A stretch of DNA of 64,000 nt from assembly GCA_026745465.1 (NCBI GenBank), contig JACYXH010000014.1, positions 471,001-535,000 on the forward strand. The letters are read 5' to 3'. This DNA is from Lota lota. Taxonomy: Eukaryota; Chordata; Actinopteri; Gadiformes; Lotidae. Position 1 is the first letter of the stretch; the number at the start of each line of letters is the position of its first letter. The notes below the pieces were generated by a model that saw only the letters and a list, made by a program, of their open reading frames with translations, was not told where the DNA came from and did no database searches. Made by a program: the position numbers and the translations under genes. This document shows positions 11,335 through 43,330 of the stretch, piece by piece.

Positions 11335-13460
11335 GAGTAATATGGAGCCACTACCTGATGAACCTCCCTGGGATTGGAGTTGAGCAAAGCCAGACTTTCC
11401 TTCCTTTCTTCTTTTTTCTTCTTCTTTTTCAGAGTTCGTTCTTTCTCAGGGTCCTCTTCGTGGTCATCGTCGCCGCTCTTGTCGCTTATTTGGCACCTTG
11501 CTGGGGTGGAGAGGACGCGTTACTCGACATGGGAACATGGTTGTGACATGTGGCTGATTACGGGTGGAGAGAACTCACATGGGGAGAGCTGCTGTTTCTT
11601 CAGAGGGGCCGGTGGGCAACGCTCTTTCTTCTCATCACTCTCGCTGGTTTGGTCGACCTCGGCTGTCGCAAATTCCACCACAGAATCCGTCTTGGTGTCT
11701 TGGGCCTCCAAGCATTGCTTCTCTGTAAGAATTGGGGAGATATTTCCAACACTGGCTACTGAGCTAACGGTTGCTTTGTACCATTGAGTCATGCTAACTT
11801 CGTTTTTTTTGTTATGGTTCAATTATTTAACCAGTGGTGGACACATTCTAAATGTGACAATTTGTCAATGTGCAATACGTCTCATTTCGTGATGAGAGCT
11901 AAATGAACAATATATTTGCTAACAGCAGTGGCTTACGTTCTTCACTCGTGTGGCTTTTCCCTTTCTGCTCGGAGTCAGAGGCTGCCCCTTTCACCTCCTT
12001 CTTCTTCTTGGTCTTTTTCTCTCTCTCTTCTATCTCGTTCAGCTGCAACCCTGGAAATATCAAAGTTTCTTTCTGTTTCTCAAACCTAAGCCTTCTTCTC
12101 AACCTTACTTTTCATTTAGCAGCCGGTTTTCTCCAGAAGTGCTTCATTAAGATGCCAGTAAGGGATCCTGCTCAGACAGGTGAGGCTGCATGCACTGGGG
12201 ATCGAACACCAGAGCGCTACACTATCACTGCTTACCTTTGGCTTTCTTCCCCACTTTCTTCTTCATGTTCTTCTCCTCCACCTGCCCTTCATCCTCCTCT
12301 ACCTCCTGCGTAAGCCCCGCCTCTCTGTCCCCCTCCAGGTTCCAGGTCCTGGGAGCACTGGGAGCACTGGGGGGCCTCTCCAGGGGCCTCTCATCGGACG
12401 TCATGGTGGTGGTGACGCCGTGGCTCCCCAGGGAGATCTCCTCCAGAGGGTTATCGTGGGCGTGCTCCACCTGGAAGTCTTCACCAGCCGAGGAAGGTTT
12501 TATTAGAGGTACCGGACATGTTGACCAATCAACACACCAAAACATTTAGGAATGAACTTCTACTGCTTCAAATAACTAGTCAAAACTAACAAATGACTAC
12601 TTATATTCATCTTTTTGACTGCTACAACAGCTAAAACAAATACATATATGAATACACAATACAAATAATAACTAGAATTATTTTGATAAATACCACTCAG
12701 TGAAGTGTTGCTCTGTGATTGGCTGATCAACAGTGCCGTGTCATCCGAGGGGCAGGGCTTGTGTTTGCGATTCTTGGGTCGAGTGTCGCTATTGGCCGTC
12801 ACCATCTGAGCGTCTGCCCTCTTCTTCTGCTGCTTCTTCATCAGAACCGACCGCTGGGGGAGGACTCTGTGTTACTCTACACGGGATGTTATTCTGTATA
12901 AACATATATACATATGTATATACATATGTATATATACATGTGTACATATGTATATATACATGTGTATGTATATACATATGTATATATACATATGTATATA
13001 TGTATATCTACATATGTATATATGTAAATATACATATGTATATATGTATATATACATATGTATATACAAGTGTAACACAATGCTGTACTACAGAATGTGT
13101 TAACCCTTCCATGCATTAGAAAGTTTCTTTCCATAACTGTTGTTACTATGCACACCCCTACAGAATTACACATGCACACACACACACATGTGCACACGTG
13201 TATTTCTGTGGAAATTAATACTTTTTTGAATGTTTCTATACTTTTAAAAGCAGAAAATTGAATGTTTTACCATTTCTATTTGGTCACAAAAGATAAACAC
13301 TCAATCTAGATGAAATAATGACACATATGGTCTATGTTCTTCAGACCTTTGTAAGATATTCCCCTAACATGTCGTTTCTCTCCTGAACACGGTGAAGGAA
13401 CGGTCGTCCTTTCTTTACCTGGTTGTTCAGCTTCTGGGTCCGAATATCTGGCTCCTCCAT
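7486..13460 (-). CDS. Tubby-family (Tub/TULP) protein
   Basis: Twelve exons with compatible phases: 13419-13460, 12694-12853, 12236-12478, 11937-12050, 11579-11722, 11355-11500, 10934-11095, 9308-9420, 8988-9102, 8012-8110, 7760-7931 and 7486-7619; 1644 nt, 547 aa. The start ATG ([14 protein letters not shown]) matches the short QKL motif at tubby N-termini. Residues to about 290 are lysine- and glutamate-rich and probably disordered. The C-terminal tubby domain follows: [14 protein letters not shown], then [14 protein letters not shown] (the basic phosphoinositide-binding strand), [14 protein letters not shown] and the invariant end [10 protein letters not shown]. By family knowledge it binds PI(4,5)P2 and works in ciliary membrane trafficking or photoreceptors. 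Which paralogue (tub, tulp1, tulp2 or tulp3) cannot be settled by reading. The introns after exons 7, 8 and 9 are filled by minisatellites. Confidence 0.93.
8145..8975. repeat. 30-37 bp minisatellite in tubby-gene intron 9
   Basis: More than 20 variant copies with core GAGGTACCAGGTTCATTTAC. The array ends about 13 nt from the donor of the exon ending at 8988. Some units lack the TTTACATTG segment, giving a shorter subfamily at the right end. Confidence 0.97.
9138..9331. repeat. 33-bp tandem repeat plus duplicated exon end in tubby-gene intron 8
   Basis: Three 33-bp copies (core GTGAAGATACCAGGGAGAGC) are followed by a block GAGTTTTCCTATGTAGCTGT present twice, near 9257 and 9310. The right copy is the true end of exon 8 (9308-9420, minus strand). 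The left copy is a stray duplicate of the exon end and its donor inside the intron. Confidence 0.88.
9500..9600 (+). mobile_element. Fragment of a tRNA-derived SINE
   Basis: GTGGTTAGGGTGCTGAAAAG precedes the B-box-like GGGTTCGATCCCCGA, followed by CTTGACCAAGGGGCCCAATA. It lies in tubby-gene intron 7 and has no full tRNA cloverleaf. Confidence 0.45.
9718..10918. repeat. 29-bp minisatellite in tubby-gene intron 7
   Basis: About 40 copies with core GGTTTTAGAGGAGCTGAACG, some with an extra GAGGTGAAC. The array begins about 15 nt downstream of the donor of exon 7 (10934, minus strand) and fills most of the intron. Confidence 0.97.
11276..11331. repeat. (TA)n microsatellite
   Basis: Near-continuous TA dinucleotides in tubby-gene intron 6, just downstream of the donor at 11355 on the minus strand. 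Confidence 0.9.
12168..12235 (-). mobile_element. Fragment of a tRNA-derived SINE beside tubby-gene exon 3
   Basis: On the minus strand, GTGTTCGATCCCCAGTGC (B box) follows the exon 3 donor closely (exon ends 12236). Confidence 0.4.
12899..13074. repeat. AT-rich palindromic TATACATATG array
   Basis: Repeated TATATACATATGTA blocks that are self-complementary, in tubby-gene intron 1. It could extrude cruciforms. Short frames across it are not credible coding sequence. Confidence 0.9.
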
Positions 13461-14349
13461 GTCTAGCTTTAGAGTAAATAATAATATCGGTGACACAAAA
13501 TCCCCTTTACTAATCTCCAGAAAGGGGTTAAAGGAACCGCAACAGATCCATAAAGAAGAAGTCCATGGGTTGAATAAATTGTATTCTCAGGCCAAAGCCA
13601 AGATATGTAGATCCTACGTTTCGCTCCTAAAATGAACCAAGCGTTCCTTATCTCCTCGTGGCTCTGAACGTGTCTCCCACCGGTGGCCAGCAGACAGCAA
13701 AGTGGATTAAAAGAGATAATGTTCTTAAAGGCTTGTGCAGTGTAGCCAGCGCTTACAAAGAGCTGTCCAGGCCAAGCCAGAAATGAAGAAGGAAGAGGCC
13801 ACCGTTATTCTTGTTAGGGCTGTATATTCAGAGTTATGAATTTGCTTTCAAATTGTGCTCACTTAACTGTTTGGCGATGATATTAAACCACCCAGGATAC
13901 ATCATGTGATTAGATGATTATTTGTGTTTGCAAAAGGACAGGCCTGTCTTAACATGGATAATAATCCATGAGCATAAGCATCCATGGCCATCTTAACAAA
14001 CCAATAGACCCTCAAATGTAGGGTCTATTTGCACACTAACAAACCCCAAAACGAAATAGAAACACTCCATACACAGTTCATACTATGTTTGAAGACATTT
14101 TTATTTATGTAGTACCTGCATGATTTAAATGACTTTATTCGATCTTAAGAAACCAAGATACGACGAGACACCGGAAGCTGAGCATGTCCAGCTTGTTGCT
14201 AGGATACAAGGCAAGGTAAACGGAAATAGCCAGTGAACGCTGAGGGTAACTTAAAGTGAAATAGTTCGCTATCTTCGTTATATTTAGGCATCCCCAACGT
14301 CAACTTTTATGTGGCCATAGTAGAGTTTTGCGATCCGATTAAAAGAAAA
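13461..14349. promoter_or_regulatory. Divergent promoter region, tubby-family gene / cfap119
   Basis: The two start codons point away from each other and are 889 bp apart. A core-like CCGGAAG (ETS-type) lies near 14171. An imperfect RFX X-box-like motif GTTGCTAGGATAC lies at 14195-14207, about 145 bp before the cfap119 ATG. Both flanking products are cilium-linked by family, so shared RFX control is plausible but unproven. Confidence 0.45.
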
Positions 14350-17300
14350 ATGGACACAAAACTAAAGGTAAGGAGAAGTTCGGCAGTCGGGGTATTGTTG
14401 ATTTGTAGTTTTGTTTTTACAATTGTGAACGAAAGGCTTAACCCTAACCCCTTTCTTCTTAGATTCCAGAACCGCTGGAAGCCCGAGTGATGCTGTGGTG
14501 AGCAGCTCAGCGTCTGCCGTTTGACGCTGCGGTCAACTGAGACGCCGTTCCTTTTACTCTGCGTGTTTATATGCGTAATTACGGCGCAGTATTTGCAGAA
14601 CCAGACTGAACTTTAAGTCTGCAACTTCTTACAATCCATCCATAAGGACATTTAAACATTTTGCTGTATTCTATTGAAGAACAAGTTTTTACTCATCATT
14701 ACTCAATCTCATAACATTACCACGGGTATTATAGTAGCTTATTGTTTGACGATAATCCAAATGAATGTAAAGTAAGATCATGGCATAGTATAGGCCCATA
14801 TAAAATATAGTGCAAGTCGAGTTGATACAGAATATTGTAGCCTACGTTTGCTGCTGTCCGACCTTGCATACAAATGTTACATCTGTTTGCGTTTGAAACC
14901 ACGATATATATCACATCAAATATGGAAAGATTGGAGTTATAGCTACTTAAATGAATACTTGGCTTCACATTTGCAACTCACACATTGCTATGCATTTATT
15001 GTAAGATCCCTCCGTATTCATGTAAGACTCGATATGGTTCCTTCCACAAACCTGGAGGAAAGGTTCAAATCAAGGCCCGGAATCAGAGAAAATGAATTAT
15101 ATGTGGTTTGCATATGTGAATATAGCTATTCTTTCCATATTTATGTGATAGTAGATATTCTGGTTTCATACGCAAACAAATTACACGTGTTTTTATGAAA
15201 GGTCGGACGGCACCAAAATAAATGTAATGTACAATATTCTGTAATCAACTCAACGTCCAAATGAGGCCTATAGGTCTACTATATTTTATTTGTGATTACT
15301 TTATATGAAATGCCATTATATTACTGTTGAGTAGCCTATACATTCCTTTAGATAATTGTCAAACAATTATGCCAGTGATAATGTTATTAGATTGAGTAAT
15401 GATGAGTATGGCCTTTTATTAAATAGAAGTAAATGCTCACTGATATGTAGATTGAAGACCATATGTATTACAAGAAGTTGAAGACTCGACCCAGAGTTTC
15501 TTCTAGAAACCGTCTGCCGTAATTACGCCTGTAAAGGCGCACAGAAACATTAACGGCGGCTGAGAAGACCAACTGTTCGCAAACAGCGGCTCACTTGACC
15601 ACAGTATTTTACCTGGATATTGTTATTTTAAACTTAAAAACAATTACTTCCATTTATGTTCTCAGGGAGGATGCTGGTTATACTGACATGTGCGACATCG
15701 ATAAGGCGCAATCCATTCCAGACTTGGAAAGGTTCAAGCCAATTAAATACTTAATAGTTGTTGTTTTTGAACACAAGTTATGTATGGATTCACGGGATTC
15801 CTTCTGCTGTCGCTATAGCATCCTATGCCGTGTGCTCCATGTGGACCACCCGGAGCCGATGGGAGAGGTGCTGCTCGGTTTGTACGTCCAGACCGTTCAG
15901 TTCTGCAGGCGCAGCGGCTTCAACCGCGAGCAGACGTCCGTCCTCCTGTCCATCATGAAGCGCGTGCACCAGCTCAACATAGGTAAGCCCATACAGGTAT
16001 CCAAACGTCCTACTAAGATGTACAATCTCTAAACGATGTGGATAGTTAGGCCTAAACCCAAGACTTCCACCACTGTCCTTTCCAACAACAACAAATGTTG
16101 TTGAACAATGGGTCTATTACACACCTTATAGCCAAACGGTTATTACATGGATATATTTGAATTCATTTTCATCCCAAGCGTTCTGTGTGTGAACTAGAAA
16201 CCTCATTGAACAACATGGAGCAGTGCTTCGACTACTGCAGTGAACTTCTGCTCTGTCACTCCGTAAGGGTGAGTGACCCTGACCCTGACCCTAACCCTGA
16301 CCCTAACCCACTCCACTCCGTAAGGGTGGGTGACCCAGGACACTAACCCTGACCCTAACCCTGACCCTAACCCTGACCCACTCCACTCCGTAGGGGTGGG
16401 TGACCCAGGACACTAACCCTGACCCTGACCCTAACCCTGACCCTAACCCTGACCCACTCCATAAGGGTGGGTGACCCAGGACACTAACCCTAACCCTGAC
16501 CCTGACCCAGGACACTAACCCTGACCCTAACCCTGACCCTAACCCTAACCCTGACCCTGACCCTAACCCTGACCCTGACCCTGACAACAACGTTCTCCTG
16601 TGTTGGTTTCTTCTCTGGTCTTTGAAAGCCTTTTCGCTTCTCTCTGATACAGCGACCTCCTTTCAGCATCGACCTTTTTAAATCCCACGAGGTGACTCTG
16701 ATTCTAGAGCACGTGAACCACACGTACATAAGAAACTACGCCCTCTACAAATACATTTTCACCCCCCAGGTACTGCACTTTAGAATGCATCATTTGAGTA
16801 GATATTAGCTTTAAAGTGGACAATTCAGATTATGTTTCTCTCCCCATTTTGTCCTTCAGGTTAGACTGGATCTATCGCTGTCTTATTGTGGGATGCCAGA
16901 GCAAGAGGACTTGCCTGCTGAGAGTCCCTCCTCTCCAGGTTTTATTATCTTGCTTCCTGATTCCCGAGTGGCTGTAAGCCAATGAATGAAGACAATGATT
17001 TCAGATCTTCCATCCTTGAGACTGTTTTCTTAATCCAGACAATAGATATGTCCTTTGCTTTGGTAGGATTTGTTTGGAACATTATTTGTAAGGCACTCTA
17101 TCCTATACAGTTGTACCTTTTTTGGTAAATTACTGCAAACTATAGTCATGTGACCTCACCCTCATCATTTCCCTCAGACGTAGAACCGGAGTTAGGAGAA
17201 ACAGAACCGGTGGGTTCCCAACCACCCACCCAGAACCAGGAGAACCCACAGAACACTGGCCCACTGGAGGCAGCGCCTGGTGAGCTCCAAACCCACCATC

Positions 17301-17529
17301 GTCTTCAGGATGAGGAACCTTCATCACCTGTATCAAGGTAGCCTACTGAGATCTTCTTTCTAATCCATTGTGTGTGTCAGGTTCCAGGTGTGCTCTGAGA
17401 CAGATGATCCAGCAGGCCCTATCAGAGGAGGTCCTGCGTGTGTCTGCTCAGCTGGAGCAGAGTCTGAGGGAGAGCTCTGAGCAGCTGAACAGCAGACTGG
17501 CCCCGCTGCTGCCCCAGGGGAACACATAG
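14350..17529 (+). CDS. cfap119: CFAP119 (CCDC189/C16orf93)-like protein
   Basis: Nine exons with matching phases: 14350-14367, 14463-14497, 15666-15731, 15819-15982, 16198-16268, 16653-16769, 16860-16938, 17178-17279 and 17381-17529; 801 nt, 266 aa. Residues include DIDKAQSIPDLESILC, a helical middle part, and RNYALYKYIFTPQVRLDLSL, which recalls the conserved core of mammalian CFAP119. The last exon encodes a coiled-coil-like segment (EEVLRVSAQLEQSLRESSEQ). Position next to phkg2 and rnf40 matches human 16p11.2 and supports the call. By family it is a sperm flagellum/cilium-associated protein; no catalytic motif is visible. Start choice rests on an 18-nt first exon and is the weakest part. 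The stop TAG at 17527 sits at the head of a long minisatellite. Confidence 0.75.
14510..15600. repeat. Large imperfect inverted repeat (foldback) in cfap119 introns 2-3
   Basis: Two arms of about 480 bp (roughly 14520-15000 and 15085-15570) are diverged reverse complements. Shared landmarks include GCGTAATTACGGC, CAACTTCTT, CTCATCATTACTCAATCT, GTCCGACC and ATATGGAAAGA, in mirrored order. The loop is about 80-100 nt. No transposase frame was seen inside. It lies in the intron before exon 3 (15666). Confidence 0.85.
16269..16590. repeat. Interstitial telomere-like (CCCTAA/CCCTGA)n array
   Basis: Alternating CCCTAA and CCCTGA hexamers starting directly at the donor of cfap119 exon 5. The block ACTCCGTAAGGGTGGGTGA, a copy of the exon end plus donor, recurs within it several times. 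Confidence 0.95.
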
Positions 17530-19338
17530 GGCCCCCCCAGCCCCAGGGGAACACATAGGGCCCCCCCAGCCCCAGGGGAACACATAGGGCCCCCCCAGCC
17601 CCAGGGGAACACATAGGGCCCCCCCAGCCCCAGGGGAACACATAGGGCCCCCCCAGCCCCCCCAGCCCCAGGGGAACACATAGGGCCCCCCCCAGCCCCC
17701 CCAGCCCCAGGAGAACACATAGGGCCCCCCCCAGCCCCCCCAGCCCCAGGAGAACACATAGGGCCCCCCCCAGCCCCAGGGGAACACATAGGGCCCCCCC
17801 AGCCCCAGGAGAACACATAGGGCCCCCCCAGCCCCAGGGGAACACATAGGGCCCCCCCAGCCCCCCCAGCCCCAGGGGAACACATAGGGCCCCCCCCAGC
17901 CCCCCCAGCCCCAGGAGAACACATAGGGCCCCCCCCAGCCCCAGGGGAACACATAGGGCCCCCCCAGCCCCAGGAGAACACATAGGGCCCCCCCAGCCCC
18001 AGGGGAACACATAGGGCCCCCCCAGCCCCAGGGGAACACATAGGGCCCCCCCAGCCCCCCCAGCCCCAGGGGAACACATAGGGCCCCCCCAGCCCCAGGG
18101 GAACACATAGGGCCCCCCCAGCCCCAGGGGAACACATAGGACCCCCCCAGCCCCAGGGGAACACATAGGGCCCCCCCAGCCCCAGGGGAACACATAGGGC
18201 CCCCCCAGCCCCCCAGCCCCAGGGGAACACATAGGGCCCCCCCCAGCCCCCCCAGCCCCAGGAGAACACATAGGGCCCCCCCCAGCCCCAGGGGAACACA
18301 TAGGGCCCCCCCCAGCCCCAGGGGAACACATAGGGCCCCCCCAGCCCCAGGGGAACACATAGGGCCCCCCCAGCCCCCCAGCCCCAGGGGAACACATAGG
18401 GCCCCCCCCCCCAGCCCCAGGGGAACACATAGGGCCCCCCCAGCCCCAGGGGAACACATAGGACCCCCCCAGCCCCAGGGGAACACATAGGCCCCCCCAG
18501 CCCCAGGGGAACACATAGGGCCCCCCCAGCCCCAGGGGAACACATAGGGCCCCCCCAGCCCCAGGGGAACACATAGGGCCCCCCCAGCCCCAGGGGAACA
18601 CATAGGCCCCCCCAGGCCCAGGGGAACACATAGGGCCCCCCCAGCCCCAGGGGAACACATAGGGCCCCCCCAGCCCCAGGGGAACACATAGGCCCCCCCA
18701 GGCCCAGGGGAACACATAGGGCCCCCCCAGCCCCAGGGGAACACATAGGGCACCCCCAGCCCCAGGGGAACACATAGGCCCCCCCAGCCCCAGGGGAACA
18801 CATAGGGCCCCCCCCAGCCCCAGGGGAACACATAGGGCCCCCCCAGCCCCAGGGGAACACATAGGGCCCCCCCAGCCCCAGGAGAACACATAGGGCCCCC
18901 CCCAGCCCCAGGGGAACACATAGGGCCCCCCAGCCCCCCAGCCCCAGGGGAACACATAGGGCCCCCCCAGCCCCAGGGGAACACATAGGGCCCCCCCAGC
19001 CCCAGGGGAACACATAGGGCCCCCCCAGCCCCAGGAGAACACATAGGGCCCCCCCCCAGCCCCAGGGGAACACATAAGGCCCCCCCAGCCCCAGGGGAAC
19101 ACATAGGGCCCCCCCAGCCCCAGGGGAACACATAGGGCCCCCCCAGGCCCAGGGGAACACATAGGGCCCCCCCAGCCCCAGGGGAACACATAGGACCCCC
19201 CCAGCCCCAGGGGAACACATAGGGCCCCCCCAGGCCCAGGGGAACACATAGGGCCCCCCCAGCCCCAGGGGAACACATAGGACCCCCCCAGGCCCAGGGG
19301 AACACATAGGGCCCCCCCCAGCCCCAGGGGAACACATA
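17511..19338. repeat. 29-bp C-rich minisatellite starting at the cfap119 stop codon
   Basis: About 60 copies with core CCCCAGGGGAACACATAGGG. The first copy is the last coding codons (CCC CAG GGG AAC ACA TAG) of cfap119, so the array makes up most of the 3'UTR. All three minus-strand frames stay open for over 600 codons because the unit lacks stops in that direction; this is a composition artefact. Confidence 0.97.
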
Positions 19339-19445
19339 AGCATATAATCCTCCTTTAATGCTACCTGCAAATTAAGATTGAACCAACCAACACTTCTCTC
19401 TCTCGCTCTCACAAATGACACCAGTCTGAAAGTCTTTTTTGACAT

Positions 19446-19472
19446 TTTATTCATATTATTAATATAAATAAA
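19446..19472. terminator. Opposed poly(A) signals of cfap119 (+) and phkg2 (-)
   Basis: AATAAA on the plus strand at 19467-19472 and AATAAA on the minus strand (TTTATT at 19446-19451). They are the nearest good signals for both convergent genes, implying touching or slightly overlapping 3' ends. Confidence 0.6.
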
Positions 19473-20052
19473 ATGATCATTCATCTTTCAGACATAATAC
19501 ATATTTTATATAATTTCTTTTTCTTTCTGGAGGTCAAGGCACACTTATGAATGATTGGAATTGTAGATATGTTACAACCAATTATACAACAAACCCAGGT
19601 TATACAAATATAACATGTGCTGTAGTCATGCGTAGTAGCTAGGATACAGTTGCTATGGGTTTCCATTAAGTCAAATAACATGAAACAAGGAAAATAAAAA
19701 TGAGTAACAGCATTCCAATGCATAACATAATTATATTATTAAATATATATTTAGCATAATGTTTTTACATATCAATAACATCACCAATCATGGTGTATTC
19801 CTGTTAATTGCAGCTGGATTTAGATACTATGAATGAGAACAAGGCAAGTGAAAATGAAAGCACCAAGTGGTATATTTGTTCCCAACAGTGCATTGTTATT
19901 TGCAGTATCTGATGTCCCCTTTCACCCGATCCATGTGTTACACACGTAACAGAAACAATAATGGAATACTGGGACGTACATTTGACCTGTAACAAGTTAC
20001 TGCACACCATAAAGGCCTAGACAGCCAACAAAATCTCCTTTGTGCGTAAATC

Positions 20053-20300
20053 ATCTTCAGTGTATTTAGAGGAACATTTACACAGAACCACAGAGGAACC
20101 TTGATCAGTGTATTTAGAGAGGAACATTCACACAGAACCACAGGGGAACCTTGATCAGTGTATTTAGAGAGGAACATTCACACAGAACCACATGGGGAAC
20201 CTTGATCAGTGTATTTAGAGGGGAACCTTCACACAGAACCACATGGGGAACCTTGATCAGTGTATTTAGAGGAACCTTCACACAGAACAGGGGAACCTTG
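20053..20300. repeat. About 50-bp tandem repeat in the phkg2 3'UTR
   Basis: Five degenerating copies with core CCTTGATCAGTGTATTTAGA, immediately downstream of the phkg2 stop codon on the minus strand. Confidence 0.92.
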
Positions 20301-20312
20301 GGGTTCAGCGCT

Positions 20313-23067
<2,755 letters not shown>

Positions 23068-24201
23068 CGCACCAAGTTATAAATCTATAACGATTGATGG
23101 AAAGAGGAAATAGTCACATAAATAATAGCTGATGTTAACGTTTGACAATATTAAGCCGTTTGATACTAAACCTGCACAGAATCGCATGTTTGAAGTTATT
23201 GATTTAGAAAGACCATCGGAAAACAAATAGCGTTAACTACATTAATGACAGTTAAAAACACGCATGCTAGAGAACACCGTGTGTAGCAATTTTAGCCTGG
23301 TCTTCAACACTTTAACACCGTTCTCCGAACGGGAAACGACTTACCATTTAGCTACACGGTAATAAGAAGACATATAAATAATCTCTGTTTAGGGATATAA
23401 ATGCCACCAAGAAAAGGAAAGCTCAAATACACATGCTATAAGTGTCATCCATGACCTCCTAGCTACTACTAGTTGCACCCAGGCAGTTGTTTACGCTCAG
23501 CGGAGCCCGGGTCAGGTGCTGTAGCAGCGCCATCGTGTGGCGGGGAGTCAACACCGCATGAGTGCACTAGGCTCGAGTTTTCCGGCGCGCATATGATTTC
23601 TTTTTTAATATATATACTTTCAAAGCACAAATAAAATGATATAAAGTAATATATTCTAGTCATATGACACCATTCATTGTTTTGTAAATGACAAACAATA
23701 GCACTACCGGAAATAGCTTTCGGTCACGTCCTGTGGCGTCTAGACTCCTCGGCTGCAGTTGCTACCTGTTAAGAGGTTTGTAGTATTTGTTGGAAAACAG
23801 AAAGCTATGGCAATATATTCCTACATGGTGGCAATTGATATAAACGTCATTTGTTGTTTTCTTTGAGTTCATAGAAAAATCCGAGGATTGTTGATTCATT
23901 CATTTATAAGAACTAAATAAAGCTACTTCGCTAGCCTATTAGCAAGATAGTATCGCTAGCTTGGAAAGAGAAGCTACCGTGATCGTAAAGTACTACACAA
24001 TAAATGCCAAATTAAAGACTACATTTATTAAATTAAAGGCGATCATTCGTTTTTCAACCTTCCCCGTTCAGTTTCTAGTATCTGTTGTATAATTGACCAG
24101 GAACTAGCTTAGAAAAAAGTAGAAACATCAACATGTTTATACGGTAGTACTTGATGCTTAATTGTGACCCTTTCTTTTATTGTTTTATCTCAGATATCAC
24201 C
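23068..24201. promoter_or_regulatory. Bidirectional promoter region phkg2 / rnf40
   Basis: The two ATGs are 1.13 kb apart in divergent orientation. Two ETS-type cores lie near the middle (TTCCGG at 23580, CCGGAA at 23707). The coding exon of rnf40 begins at an acceptor (TTTTATCTCAG, ending 24193), so at least one non-coding 5' exon lies upstream, probably near 23750. No TATA box was recognised. Confidence 0.6.
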
Positions 24202-42597
<18,396 letters not shown>

Positions 42598-43330
42598 GGG
42601 CCCCACCTGCCTCACCCCCCCCCCAACCCCACCCTAACCCCCCCTAACCCCACCCTAACCCCCCACCCTAACCACACCCTAACCCCACCCTAACACCCCA
42701 CCCTAACCCCCCTAACCCCACCCTAACCCCCCACCCTAACCACACCCTAACCCCCCACCCTAACCCCACCCTAACCACACCCTAACCCCCCACCCTAACC
42801 ACACCTAACCCCACCCTAACCCCCCACCCTAACCCCACCCTAACCCCCACCCTAACCCCCCTAACCCCACCCTAACCCCCCACCCTAACCCCACCCTAAC
42901 CACACCTAACCCCACCCTAACCACACCCGAACCCCCCCTAACCCCACCCTAACCCCACCCTAACCACACCTTAACTCCACCCTAACCCCCCACCCTAACC
43001 CCACCCTAACCACCCCCTAACCACACCCTAACCCCCCACCCTAACACCACACCCTAACCCCACCCTAACCCCCCCTAACCCCACCCCAGGGAGAGAAGGG
43101 AGAGTCCAAGCCGTGAAAAGGGGGAGAGAGAGGGACATGAAGAATGTCCCAAGACTTTGACATGAGTTCATGTGACGGGCGTCGGAGGATCCTGTGTCTT
43201 ATTCTCTCTCTCTCTCGTGAAAAGACTTCTTTTACTGCATCATTGTCCGTTGTGCTGAATTCCATGACCAAACAAGATAGTGCGAGTTGTGAGTGATTTC
43301 TGTGCTGTAGCTAATAAACATTTCTGTTTG
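42598..43330 (+). other. rnf40 3'UTR with CCCTAACCCCA array and poly(A) signal
   Basis: From the stop codon the 3'UTR runs into a (CCCTAACCCCA)n-like array (about 42610-43086). A good AATAAA at 43313-43318 follows, and the transcript probably ends near 43330. Confidence 0.8.

Noticed and set aside
16269-16590. A true chromosome end or telomere
   Set aside because: Single-copy exons of cfap119 continue on both sides and the hexamers are a mixed CCCTAA/CCCTGA pattern.
17360-19484. Three overlapping minus-strand frames of about 640-680 codons rich in Gly, Pro and Cys
   Set aside because: They are the 29-bp array read in all three phases, overlap the cfap119 terminal exon antisense, and have no family signature.
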